Position numbers and translations under genes: made by a program. DNA of 64,000 nucleotides from NCBI GenBank assembly GCA_016709225.1, contig JADJEE010000001.1, positions 3,286,001 through 3,350,000 of the forward strand. The letters run 5' to 3'. The notes under the pieces were generated by a model. It saw only the letters and a list, made by a program, of their open reading frames with translations, searched no databases and had not been told where the DNA came from. This document shows, piece by piece, positions 1 to 11,792 of the stretch; within the stretch, counting starts at the first letter, position 1, and every line of letters begins with the position of its first letter. The DNA is from Deltaproteobacteria bacterium (lineage in GTDB: Bacteria; Myxococcota_A; Polyangia; Nannocystales; Nannocystaceae).

Positions 1-351
1 GAGCTTCCGGCGGCCGCCGCCGATCAGCGCTCCACCTACGCGGCGGCCAAGGAGAAGCAATCCCACGACTGGCCGCTGGGCGAGGCCGCCGTGCGCGTGC
101 GGATGCAGGGCGGCAAGCTGGTCGACGTCCGCGTCGCGCTCGGCCACGTCGCGCCGATTCCGTGGCGCGCGCGCGAGGCCGAGGCCGTGCTCGAGGGCCA
201 GCCCCCGAGCGCTGCGCTGTTCGAGAAGGCCGCAGCCGCGGCGGTCGCCAAGGCCAAGCCGCTCGAGCACAACGGCTACAAGATCCCCCTCGTCCGAGGC
301 CTCGTGCGCGAGGCGCTGCACCGTGCGACCGACGTCGCGATCCCGGAGTGA
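1..351 (+). CDS. Xanthine dehydrogenase family FAD-binding subunit, C-terminal part (5' end outside window)
   Basis: The frame is open from base 1 and ends at TGA 349-351, giving the last 116 residues. The pattern SHDWPLGEAAV, then LGHVAPIPWRAREAE, then HNGYKIPLVRGLVREAL matches the C-terminal domain of the CO dehydrogenase/xanthine dehydrogenase medium (flavoprotein) subunit, which passes electrons from the iron-sulfur subunit through FAD. The FAD-binding N-terminal part would lie upstream of the window, so no cofactor residues can be checked. A small open frame follows after 3 bases and is probably co-transcribed. The substrate cannot be told from this fragment. Family assignment is fairly secure. 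Confidence 0.8.
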   Translation, partial: ELPAAAADQRSTYAAAKEKQSHDWPLGEAAVRVRMQGGKLVDVRVALGHVAPIPWRAREAEAVLEGQPPSAALFEKAAAAAVAKAKPLEHNGYKIPLVRGLVREALHRATDVAIPE

Positions 352-548
352 ACCATGCCGACCTTCGACGACCGACCTCGCCCCGAGCTCGACGCGCCGG
401 TGTGCCGCTTCCTGCGGACCAAGGCGCTGCACGTCTACGGGCAGGACACGCCCGACGCGTTCTCGACCTCACGCTCGAGCCACTACCACTGCCTGCGCAC
501 CCAGTTCGTGACCGGCCCCGATGCGGCGCCGTGCGTGCCCGAGGACTG

Positions 549-4057
<3,509 letters not shown>

Positions 4058-4058
<1 letters not shown>

Positions 4059-5245
4059 TAGTCGGCGTCCCCCGCGGCTTCGCTGGGGCTGTGCAGGCCG
4101 AGCGCGGTCGCGACCCGCCCGTCGAGCAGGTCGATCAACTTCACGACCGCGTCGTGTGCGGCTGCGAGCGCCGCGGGATCGCTCGTCAGCGCCTCGGCGA
4201 ACTCGCCATCGACGGCGTCGACGCTGGCGATCGCGTCGTCGATCGCGGCGAGCAGCTCGTCGGCCAGCGGACCCTCGTCGAGCTCGACGAGGAAGTCGTC
4301 GAGCCCGGTACCCTCGGCGGCCGAGCTACCGCCCCACACCAGCTGCTGCAGCGTCACCAGGTTGGTGCGCACGTGGGCCTTGGACTCGCCCGCGAGCGGT
4401 GTCTCGAGCGCTGCGGGTGCGTCGGCGGCGAGCTTGTGGTCCTTCACGATCAGATCCACATAGGCGGACGCCAGCAACACATCGTCGAGCGCCTGGCTCG
4501 GCGTGTCGTAGGGCGAGTCGCCCTCGCCGGGCGCGGCGAGGTAGCCGGCGAAGCGACCACCGGGCGCCCAGGTCTGCGCGAGCTCGCTGGCCGCGGTGTG
4601 GATCTGCGTCGCGAGCACGGCGGCGTAGGCCGACCGCCGACGCACGACCTCGTCGTCGCCCAGCGCCATCCACGTGCCGGCCTGGTTGATCTCGTCGGTT
4701 GCGGCGCATGCGTTGGTGGCCGACTCGGCGAACAGCAGCCGCTCGAGGGCATCGAGGCCACGCACGTTCACCAACGCGACGTCGAAGCCCGGCGCGGCGT
4801 AACCCTGCGCGACGGTCTCCTCGTCGACGCGGCAGGCATCGGAGGTCGGCCACGAATAGACCGCGTCGCGCATGTCCTCGCCGCCACGGACGTAGGCCGA
4901 CGAGCCGGCGGGCCCGATCTGCAGCACCTCGGCGCGCTGCCACTGCGCCATCGCCTCGCGGTAGGCGGTACGCGCGTCGTCGCGTGCCGCGGTCGCGTCG
5001 TCGCCCGCCGCGGTCGCAGCCGCCCACGCGGCGACCTTGGTGTCGAGCTCCTTCGCTGCGGACTCGAACGACGCGAACGCGGGTGCGAGCACGTGCTCGA
5101 CCTCGCTGCGCAGGATCTCGACGCGCAGTGCATCGTGGCCGTCGTCGCCAGGACCTGCGATGCAGGCCCACGTGACGGCGAGGGCGGCGGTGGACGCCGC
5201 GAGCCAGGTGCTCGGCGCAGTGCGGGCCGTGGGTTGTCGGGGCAT
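4058..5245 (-). CDS. Imelysin-family (M75-like) iron-regulated lipoprotein
   Basis: A 395-residue lipoprotein. The chosen start gives a signal peptide ending in AVTWAC (lipobox) and has GAGAGGA about 8 bases upstream; an earlier in-frame ATG at 5305 lacks this logic. The pattern EVLQIGPAG followed by DAVYSWPTSDACRVD is typical of the imelysin/IrpA group, helical periplasmic or outer-membrane proteins commonly expressed under iron limitation. The helical second half has repeated Ala/Asp-rich segments. Its TAG stop overlaps the GTG start of the hydroxylase/TonB-receptor gene, so the two are almost certainly one operon, which supports a role in iron uptake. The precise biochemical role of imelysins is not settled. 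Confidence 0.78.
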
Positions 5246-5284
5246 CTCGATTCCTCTCTCGGGGCGCCGAGGGTCGCCCCCCTC

Positions 5285-5398
5285 GAAGTTGAAAGTCAAC
5301 ATCATTTAGGGTCTGCAGCGCCGTACGGACCGCGCATTGCTGGCGCTTGACAGGGGATGCCCCCGTACGCCACCCTCTCGATAATGAAAACGACTTTC
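5285..5398. promoter_or_regulatory. Divergent control region with a palindrome and a Fur-box-like sequence
   Basis: Between the imelysin and PepSY lipoprotein starts there is a short perfect palindrome, GTTGA-aag-TCAAC (5288-5300), beside an AT-rich patch that is unusual here. A sequence at 5380-5398 (GATAATGAAAACGACTTTC) matches the classical 19-bp Fur box at 14 of 19 positions, but it overlaps the start codon of the PepSY gene and is partly coding. A perfect TTGACA lies at 5347-5352. Iron regulation fits the neighbouring genes; the binding sites are inferred only by eye. Confidence 0.35.
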
Positions 5399-5890
5399 AA
5401 AATCCTCATCCTCAGCCTGGTGCTCGCCTGCGACGCGGGCGATGATGCCGGCGTCAGCGAGGCCGAGGCCTCGCGCGCGGCGGAGGATGCCGTCGGCGGC
5501 GACGCCGGCGAGATCGAGCGCAGTGTGGAGGGCGACACCGAGGTCTGGGAGGTCCACGTGGCGATGACCAACGGCGCGACCCTCGAGGTCAAGGTCGGCC
5601 TCGACGACGGCGAGATCGTGGTCGTCGAAGACAAGGTCGGGCCGTTCGACTACGCCGACTTCACCCCCGTGCAGGGCGTGCTCGCGTACCAGGCCATCCT
5701 CGCCAAGGCGCAGGACGAGGTCACCGGCGACGTCATCGCGTGGGAGTTCAAGCGCGAGCTCGAGGACGGTGAGGTCGGCTTCGAGTACGAGTTCTACATC
5801 CGCGACGCCGAGCAGCAGCTGTGGGAGATCAAGTTCGACGCAACCGACGGGATGGCGACCAGCATCGCGGCGAAGGAAGAGATCGACTAG
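5384..5890 (+). CDS. PepSY-domain lipoprotein
   Basis: 168 residues from ATG 5384. The N-terminus is a classic short lipoprotein signal (MKTTFKILILSLVLAC), which decides against the upstream ATG at 5357. The mature protein is acidic and carries two repeats of the PepSY type: TEVWEVHVAMTNGATLEVKV, then a second segment with VIAWEFKRELEDGEVGFEYE and LWEIKFDATDG. PepSY proteins are periplasmic or envelope proteins, often next to metalloproteases or iron-uptake systems; no enzymatic function is implied. It is transcribed divergently from the imelysin/receptor operon. Its TAG stop lies inside the left arm of the inverted repeat at 5887-6054. Confidence 0.75.
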   Translation: MKTTFKILILSLVLACDAGDDAGVSEAEASRAAEDAVGGDAGEIERSVEGDTEVWEVHVAMTNGATLEVKVGLDDGEIVVVEDKVGPFDYADFTPVQGVLAYQAILAKAQDEVTGDVIAWEFKRELEDGEVGFEYEFYIRDAEQQLWEIKFDATDGMATSIAAKEEID

Positions 5891-6054
5891 TACCTCGACA
5901 CAGCGATAGTGACGGGCCATAACACCGCCCTGACCGCGCCTCGCTGCGTTGCCGCACCTTGAAATACGCCCGGTATTCCGGCGGCACGCCGCCTTGCGGA
6001 GTCGCGGCCATGACGGCGTTCTGACCCATCACTATCGCTGTGTCGAGGTACTAG
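5887..6054. repeat. 168-bp MITE-like inverted repeat flanked by CTAG
   Basis: The two ends are perfect 26-nt inverted copies (5887-5912 and 6029-6054), beginning CTAGTACCTCGACAC at each end. Similarity continues inward for another 26 positions with 7 differences. The centre holds a GC-rich hairpin (GGCGG-CACG-CCGCC). CTAG at both borders, with TA as the likely duplication, is the target preference known for IS630/Tc1-mariner-type elements, so a non-autonomous element is likely. It lies between two convergent genes and supplies the TAG stop codon of both, and may also act as a bidirectional terminator. No transposase is encoded. Confidence 0.75.
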
Positions 6055-7610
6055 AGCAGCGCGAGCGCGGCGGCCAGCGACTCCGACGGCGCGGCCGAGG
6101 TGTCGACCACGAAGGCGATCGCCGCGCAGCGCGGACCGTAGGGCTCCCAGGTGGCCCGGATGTGCTCGTAGATCGACCAGTCCGCATCGGATGCGTCGTC
6201 GTGGCGGGCCGCGAGCCGGTGCCGCACGGCCTCGGGATCGGCCTCGCAGACCAACAGTCGCACCGGCACGCCCAGCTCGCGCGCGAGGTCGACGAAGGCC
6301 AGCCGTCGGTGCTCCTGCTTGAAGCTGGCGTCGACCACCGCACGACCGCCCTGCTCGAGCACGGCGCGAGCGCGCTGCAGGCACGCGTCGTAGGTGCGGT
6401 CGTTCCACGCCGGCGTGTAGATGCCGGCGCGCACGTCGGTGTGGGCCGAGACGGTCGGGTCGAGGCCGGCGAGCTCCTTGCGGATCGCGTCCGCGCGCAG
6501 CCAGGTGTAGCCCGCGTGCTGCTCGAGGCCGTGGGCGAGCACCGACTTGCCGGTGCCCGGTAGCCCCGCGATCAGCACCAGCGAGGGACGCTCGGCGGGC
6601 GGCAGCAGCACGGCGGCGGCCTGGAGGAGGTGGGCGCGCACCAAGGTGGCGAGCGACGCTCGGGTCTGCGGATCGCGGGCGCCGTCGAGCTGCAGCCCGC
6701 GCACCTTGGCGCGCACGAGCGAGCGATACGCGACGTAGCTCGGCACCAGCGCCCGCGCGTCGTGGTCGTCATCGTCGAGCGACGCCTGCCACAGCTGCTC
6801 GGCTGCCCACCAGGCACCGTGGCACTGCAGGTCCATCGCGAGGAACGCCAGATCGCACACGGGGTCGACCGCGCGCAGACGCAGATCGAACTCGACGCAG
6901 TCGACCACCCACGGCTCGCCGTCGGGCGGCATGAGGTAGACGTGCTCGAGCCGCAGATCGCCGTGGCCCTCGCACGCCAGTGGCGCGCGCCGGGCGACGC
7001 ATTCACGCAGCGCGTGCCAGCGCTCGTCATCGACGACGGCGAGGCGCTCGAGCAGCGCCGGCGGGCACAGCTCGGGTCGCTCGCGCAGCGCCGCGAAGTT
7101 GTCGGCCGCGTTGCGCTCCACCGGCCCGGGCTCGGCCCACGCACGCACGTCGGGCCCGCGGCGCGCGGTGGCGTGGAAACGGCGCAGGACCTCGGCGACC
7201 CGCACGATGTCCCCGCGGGTGAGCGTGTCGGTCGCGACGCGGTGGGCCATGGTGACGTCATCCGGCAGGCGTCGCATGTGGACCGCGGGCTCGAGCGGCG
7301 CGCCGGTGTCACCGAGCCAGGGGCCCTGCGGCCCGTCACGGAGCATCACGACGCCGTGATAGACCGCGGGGGCGAGCCGGCGGTTGAGCTCGACCTCGGC
7401 CTCGCACATCGCGAGCCGCCGCTCGAAGCTCGAGTAGTCGAGGAAGCCGAGATCGACCGGGCGCTTGAACTTGTAGACGTGCTCACCCACCAGGAACACC
7501 ACCGAGCCGTGGGTGTGGATGACCTCGACGGCGGTGGCGGCATGGGGGTAGGCGGCGGGCCGCGAGAGCGCGGCGACCAATGCATCCGGCTGCATGGCGA
7601 GCGTGAGCAT
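6051..7610 (-). CDS. Aminoglycoside-phosphotransferase-like domain fused to an AAA/zeta-like P-loop kinase
   Basis: 519 residues with two kinase-type modules. The N-terminal APH-like half has VYKFKRPVDLGFLDYS (45-60) and the catalytic loop HGDLRLEHVYL (216-226), followed by VVDCVEFD, which supplies the metal-binding Asp. The C-terminal half is a P-loop domain with Walker A GLPGTGKS (349-356) and KELAG and RADAIR motifs of the gluconate-kinase/zeta-toxin-like superfamily. Proteins of this two-domain design are widespread and usually annotated only as bifunctional aminoglycoside phosphotransferase/ATP-binding protein; their substrate is unknown, and antibiotic resistance should not be assumed. 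The TAG stop is inside the right arm of the 5887-6054 repeat. Start ATG 7610, with a second Met at 7595. Confidence 0.8.
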   Translation of the reverse strand: MLTLAMQPDALVAALSRPAAYPHAATAVEVIHTHGSVVFLVGEHVYKFKRPVDLGFLDYSSFERRLAMCEAEVELNRRLAPAVYHGVVMLRDGPQGPWLGDTGAPLEPAVHMRRLPDDVTMAHRVATDTLTRGDIVRVAEVLRRFHATARRGPDVRAWAEPGPVERNAADNFAALRERPELCPPALLERLAVVDDERWHALRECVARRAPLACEGHGDLRLEHVYLMPPDGEPWVVDCVEFDLRLRAVDPVCDLAFLAMDLQCHGAWWAAEQLWQASLDDDDHDARALVPSYVAYRSLVRAKVRGLQLDGARDPQTRASLATLVRAHLLQAAAVLLPPAERPSLVLIAGLPGTGKSVLAHGLEQHAGYTWLRADAIRKELAGLDPTVSAHTDVRAGIYTPAWNDRTYDACLQRARAVLEQGGRAVVDASFKQEHRRLAFVDLARELGVPVRLLVCEADPEAVRHRLAARHDDASDADWSIYEHIRATWEPYGPRCAAIAFVVDTSAAPSESLAAALALL

Positions 7611-7739
7611 CGCTCAGTTCCGGCCGGCGATGCGAGCGCAACGCTTGCCCACCGCACTTTCGGCCGCGATGGCGCGCCGTCGTTGCCATTGGCCGCCGGT
7701 CGCCGGGGCTTGGGGATGCACTGGGGTACCATCGCGTCC

Positions 7740-10043
7740 ATGGCGGTGGACTTGCTTGGACTCGATCGATACCGATGGGCACTGGGTGTGCTCGCAGTGG
7801 GCCTCGCGGCGTGCGGCGACGACGCGACGGCGGTCGGCGACGGCTCGTCGTCGACCAGCGGCGCCGACACCGGAGTCGGCACCGGAGCCGACACGAGCCT
7901 GTCGGGGGCCGACAGCAGCAGCGGTGGCAACACCGACGCGTCGTCCAGCGGTGGCAGCGACGGCAGCAGCGGCGGGAGCACGTCGGCCGCGACCTCGAGC
8001 GGCTCCGACGACGGCGGCTCGTCCAGCAGCACCGACCCCACCGACCCGAGCGCGTCGAGCTCCGGCGAGACCGGCATGAACACGCAGTGCCCGATCGACG
8101 TGCTCGGACCGGCGGTGCCCGACAGCCTCTTCGGCAACACCATCCCGCAGACCGACGACTTCACCGGCAGCTGCGGCGGCGCGGGCTCGCCCGACGCGGA
8201 GTTCACGTTCACCGCCCCCGCCGACGGCACGTACACCTTCGACACCCACGGCTCGCAGCTCGACAGCGTGCTGTACGTGCTCGACGGCACCTGCGATGGC
8301 ACCGAGCTCGGCTGCAACGACGACGGTGACGGCCATCAGTCGGCGCTGTCGCTGGCGCTGCTCTCGGGGCAGAGCGTGACGATCGTCGTCGACGGCCACG
8401 ACGCCACCGGCGGCCCGTTCACGCTGCGCGTGCAGGGTGGCGGCCTGACCTGCCCGCTCGGCACGATCGCAGGCCCGCTGCCGACCACGGTCTCGGCCGA
8501 CACCACGTTCCTCTTCGACGGCAACGCCGGCAGCTGCGGCGGTCAGGCGGGTCCAGACGCCAGCTACACGTTCACCGCCCCCGCGGCCGGGACCTACAGC
8601 TTCAACACCTTCGGGTCGTCGTTCGAGTCGATCGTCTACGTGCAAGACGGCGTGTGCGCGGGCAACCAGATCAGCTGCGGCCATCAGGGCGCGCTGGCGA
8701 CCCTGGCGGCCGATCAGGAGGTCACCGTCACGGTCGACAGCCAATTCGCGTCGGGCCCGTTCGACCTCCACGTCGACGTGCTCGGCGGCGCGTGCCCCGA
8801 CACCGACCTCGGCAACACCGTGCCGCAGACCGCGACCGGCAACACCTCGACCGGCGACAACACCGATGCCGGCTCGTGTGGCGGTGACTTCACCGCCGAC
8901 GATCTCTACCTCTTCACCGCGCCGGCCGACGGGCTCTACCAGTTCGACACCTTCGGCTCCACGCTGGACACGGTGTTGTTCCTCCGCGACGCCGCGTGCT
9001 TCGGGCCCGAGCTCGACTGCAACGACGACTTCGCCCCCGGCGACGCCGACTCGCGCGTCATCGAGGGCCTCGACGCCAACCAGAGCGTTCTCATCGGCGT
9101 CGACGGCAACGGCGTCGGCGCCTACACCCTTCATGTCGATGTGGTGCCCTGCCCCAACGGCAGCATCTCCTCGACCGTGCCGCAGAACGTCGCCGACACC
9201 ACCGTGAACGGCATCGACAAGCTCAAGCCCAGCTGTGGGCAGGCCGGCATCGACGACGAGTCACCCGACGACGCGTTCTCGTTCACCGCGCCCGAGGACG
9301 GCGTCTACACCTTCGACACGCTCGGGGTGTTCTGGAACAGCGTGGTGTACGTGCTCGACGGCGCGGCCTGCAACGGCGACGAGCTCGCCTGCAACGACAA
9401 CTATCAGTTCAACTCGGCGTCGGCGCTCTCCGTCACGCTGGCGGCCAACCAGACCGTCACCGTGGTGGTCGACGGCACCTTCGAGGACCAGGGCGCATAC
9501 ACCCTGCACGTCAACCAGCTCGGCGGTACCTGCCCCGACGCGGATCTCGGCAGCGACCTGCCCGCCTCGGTCGCCGACACCACCGCGACCACCGACAACG
9601 CGGCGGTGGGCTCGTGCGGCGGCCTCACCACCAACGACGCCTCGTACTCGTGGACGGCGCCCGCCGACGGTGCCTACCGCTTCAGCACCGCGGGCTCGTC
9701 GTTCCCGGCGCTGTTGTACGTGCGTGACGGCAGCGACTGCGCGGGCACCGAGCTCGGCTGTCAGTTCCAGCAGTTCAGCAACACCTCGGTGGTGGTGACC
9801 ACCTTGACCGAAGGCCAGACCGTGGTCGCCACGGTCGACGGCGAGGGCATGACCGGCAACTTCGTGCTCACGATCGACGAAGCACCCGAGGGCGGCAACT
9901 GCTGCGTCTCGCACATGGCCACCGGCTGCGAGGTGCCCGACATCGAGGACTGCGTGTGCGCAATCGATGGGTTCTGCTGCATGGTGCAGTGGGACGACCT
10001 CTGCGCCGGCGAGGCCGTGAATCCCTGCGGCGCCGCTTGCTGA
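7740..10043 (+). CDS. Lipoprotein with five PPC-like beta-sandwich repeats and a Cys-rich C-terminal module
   Basis: 767 residues. The signal peptide ends in VGLAAC (lipobox), followed by about 90 residues of Ser/Gly/Thr/Asp linker. Five repeats of roughly 115-130 residues follow, each with a CP.....P start, a SCGG motif, a segment like FTAPADGTYTFDTHGS, then LYVLDG.C.G.EL.C and TVVVDG...G.FTLHV. This is the layout of bacterial pre-peptidase C-terminal (PPC) domains. The last 50 residues are Cys-rich (CC..H....C..P.IE.CVC..D.FCC...WD..C), a module I associate with myxobacterial secreted proteins. Likely surface-displayed; no catalytic domain is visible. Start chosen at ATG 7740; ATG 7716 is possible. 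Confidence 0.75.
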   Translation: MAVDLLGLDRYRWALGVLAVGLAACGDDATAVGDGSSSTSGADTGVGTGADTSLSGADSSSGGNTDASSSGGSDGSSGGSTSAATSSGSDDGGSSSSTDPTDPSASSSGETGMNTQCPIDVLGPAVPDSLFGNTIPQTDDFTGSCGGAGSPDAEFTFTAPADGTYTFDTHGSQLDSVLYVLDGTCDGTELGCNDDGDGHQSALSLALLSGQSVTIVVDGHDATGGPFTLRVQGGGLTCPLGTIAGPLPTTVSADTTFLFDGNAGSCGGQAGPDASYTFTAPAAGTYSFNTFGSSFESIVYVQDGVCAGNQISCGHQGALATLAADQEVTVTVDSQFASGPFDLHVDVLGGACPDTDLGNTVPQTATGNTSTGDNTDAGSCGGDFTADDLYLFTAPADGLYQFDTFGSTLDTVLFLRDAACFGPELDCNDDFAPGDADSRVIEGLDANQSVLIGVDGNGVGAYTLHVDVVPCPNGSISSTVPQNVADTTVNGIDKLKPSCGQAGIDDESPDDAFSFTAPEDGVYTFDTLGVFWNSVVYVLDGAACNGDELACNDNYQFNSASALSVTLAANQTVTVVVDGTFEDQGAYTLHVNQLGGTCPDADLGSDLPASVADTTATTDNAAVGSCGGLTTNDASYSWTAPADGAYRFSTAGSSFPALLYVRDGSDCAGTELGCQFQQFSNTSVVVTTLTEGQTVVATVDGEGMTGNFVLTIDEAPEGGNCCVSHMATGCEVPDIEDCVCAIDGFCCMVQWDDLCAGEAVNPCGAAC

Positions 10044-10053
10044 GGTGATCCAC

Positions 10054-10095
10054 GGTCGCCGCCGCTGCAGGCGTTCGTTGCTGCGGCGGCCGACC
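10054..10095 (+). terminator. GC-rich hairpin after the PPC lipoprotein
   Basis: GGTCG-CCGCCGC pairs with GCGGCGG-CCGACC, with one bulged base, 10 bases downstream of the TGA. There is no U-tract, so intrinsic termination is plausible but not certain. Confidence 0.45.
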
Positions 10096-10154
10096 CACGC
10101 TCGCAGGCTTTGCGCGGGCGGGGCATGGTTCGTGCGCCATGATAGCGACGACCC

Positions 10155-11411
10155 ATGGCCGCGCCCCATCGCATCGTCGTCCTCGGTGCCGGCACCGGCG
10201 GAACCCTCACCGCCAATCGCCTGCGTCGTCACTACACCACCGACGAGGCGTCCATCACGGTGGTCGACCAGGACGATCGCCACCTGTACCAGCCGGGCCT
10301 GCTGTTCGTCCCGTTCGGGCTCGCGCGCCCCGACGATCTCGTGCGTCCGCGCCAGCGTCAGCTGCACGCCGGCATCGAGTACGTCGGCTCGACGATCGAG
10401 CGCGTGCTGCCCGACGCGCGCGAGGTCCTGCTCGGCGACGGGCGCACGCTGCCCTACGACGTGCTCGTGATCGCAACGGGTGCGCAGCTGCAGCCCGACG
10501 AGACCGAGGGCCTGCGCGGCGAGGCCTGGAACCGCTCGGTCTTCACCTTCTACGACCTCGAGGGTGCGTGCGCGCTGCAACAGGCGCTGCAACGGTTCGA
10601 GGGCGGCAAGCTGGTGGTCGCCGTCGTCGACATGCCGATCAAGTGCCCGGTGGCACCGCTCGAGTTCTGCTTCCTCGCCGATTGGTACCTGCGACAGCAC
10701 GGCCTGCGCGACCGCGTGCAGCTCAGCTTCGTGACGCCGCTCGACGCGGTCTTCACCAAGCCGGTGGCGGCAGCGCGCCTGGGCGGCATGATGGCCGAGC
10801 GCGGCATCGAGGTCGTCACCGACTTCGGCACCGGCTCGGTCGACGGCGCCGCGCACAAGCTGGTGGCCTACGACGGGCGCGAGCTCGAGTTCGACCTCGC
10901 GGTGGTGGTGCCACTGCACGGTGGCGCCGACTTCGTGGGCCGCTCCGAGGGGCTCGGCGACGAACTCGGCTTCGTCCCGACCGATGCCCACACGCTGCAG
11001 ACCAAGGTTCGCCCGGAGATCTTCGCGATCGGTGACGCCGCGGGCGTGCCGACCTCGAAGGCCGGATCGGTCACGCACTTCGAGGGCGAGACACTGGTCG
11101 AGAACGTGCGGCGCTTCCTCGCCGGCGAGCCGCTCGACGCCTCGTACGACGGCCACGCCAACTGCTTCATCGAGACCGGCTTCGGCAAGGCCCTGCTCAT
11201 CGACTTCAACTACGAGACCGAGCCGTTGCCAGGCCACTTCCCCGGACGCATCGGCCTGCCGCTGCTGCAGGAGTCGCGCCTCGCCCACCTCGGCAAGCTG
11301 ATGTTCCAGTGGATGTACTGGCACGTGCTCCTGCCCGGCCACGAGATGCCTGGCATCGCGTCGACGATGCCGACCAAGGGCAAGCAGCTCCCGCCACCCA
11401 AGAGTGCCTGA
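10155..11411 (+). CDS. Sulfide:quinone oxidoreductase-like FAD flavoprotein
   Basis: 418 residues of the disulfide-reductase-like flavoprotein fold. The FAD-binding Rossmann motif is VVLGAGTGGT (8-17), a second conserved patch is VIATGAQLQPDE (105-116), and the C-terminal FAD-contacting motif is FAIGDAAG (290-297). Cys164 (in PIKCP), Cys172 and Cys337 (in NCFIETG) are candidates for the redox cysteines that carry sulfane sulfur in sulfide:quinone oxidoreductases. The last 60 residues (FQWMYWHVLLPGHEMPG) look like an amphipathic membrane-binding tail. The next two genes encode sulfur-relay proteins, which supports sulfide oxidation with electrons going to quinone. The exact SQR subtype is not resolved. 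Confidence 0.82.
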   Translation: MAAPHRIVVLGAGTGGTLTANRLRRHYTTDEASITVVDQDDRHLYQPGLLFVPFGLARPDDLVRPRQRQLHAGIEYVGSTIERVLPDAREVLLGDGRTLPYDVLVIATGAQLQPDETEGLRGEAWNRSVFTFYDLEGACALQQALQRFEGGKLVVAVVDMPIKCPVAPLEFCFLADWYLRQHGLRDRVQLSFVTPLDAVFTKPVAAARLGGMMAERGIEVVTDFGTGSVDGAAHKLVAYDGRELEFDLAVVVPLHGGADFVGRSEGLGDELGFVPTDAHTLQTKVRPEIFAIGDAAGVPTSKAGSVTHFEGETLVENVRRFLAGEPLDASYDGHANCFIETGFGKALLIDFNYETEPLPGHFPGRIGLPLLQESRLAHLGKLMFQWMYWHVLLPGHEMPGIASTMPTKGKQLPPPKSA

Positions 11412-11434
11412 CAGCCCCCGAAAGCGACGCCACC

Positions 11435-11752
11435 ATGCCCACCAAGACCTTTGCCAACACCCCGGTCGAGCTCAACGACGAGGGCTTCTTCGTGAAGCCC
11501 GAGCAGTGGACCCGTGAGATGGTGCCGGAGCTCGCGCGCGCCGAGGGCATCGAGGGCCTCGGCGACCGCCACTGGGTCGTCGTCGAATTCATGCGCAAGG
11601 CGTTCCTCGAGCAGGGCACCGGACCGTCGGTGCGCGCGCTGAGCAAGAGCTCGGGCGTCGCCATCAAGGAGCTCTACACGCTGTTCCCGGGCGGACCGGC
11701 CAAGGTCGCCGCACGGATCGCGGGCATCCCCAAGCCGCGCGGCTGCATCTGA
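11435..11752 (+). CDS. TusE/DsrC-family sulfur-carrier protein
   Basis: 105 residues. It shows VELNDEGFF near the N-terminus, then W..EM...LA..EGI, a helix-turn-helix-like centre with GPSVRALSK and LYTLFPGGPAKVAARIAG, and the family C-terminus PKPRGCI, with the sulfur-binding Cys second from the end (Cys104). The second Cys found about 10-11 residues earlier in true DsrC proteins is absent here, so it is closer to TusE-like single-Cys carriers. It lies 23 bases after the SQR gene and 40 bases before the DsrE-like gene, so the three are probably one operon. It likely accepts a persulfide from a partner enzyme. Confidence 0.85.
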   Translation: MPTKTFANTPVELNDEGFFVKPEQWTREMVPELARAEGIEGLGDRHWVVVEFMRKAFLEQGTGPSVRALSKSSGVAIKELYTLFPGGPAKVAARIAGIPKPRGCI

Positions 11753-11792
11753 TCCGCCTCCCCCCAAAAGCCATCGATTCCACGAGGTCCAC

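Noticed and set aside
5829..6032. A 67-codon minus-strand frame in the palindromic element
   Set aside because: It has no domain and is made mostly of inverted-repeat sequence. A repeat-derived spurious frame is more likely.
6051..7610. Antibiotic-resistance gene, because of the APH-like domain
   Set aside because: The two-domain APH/P-loop proteins of this type are widespread in environmental bacteria and not known resistance determinants.
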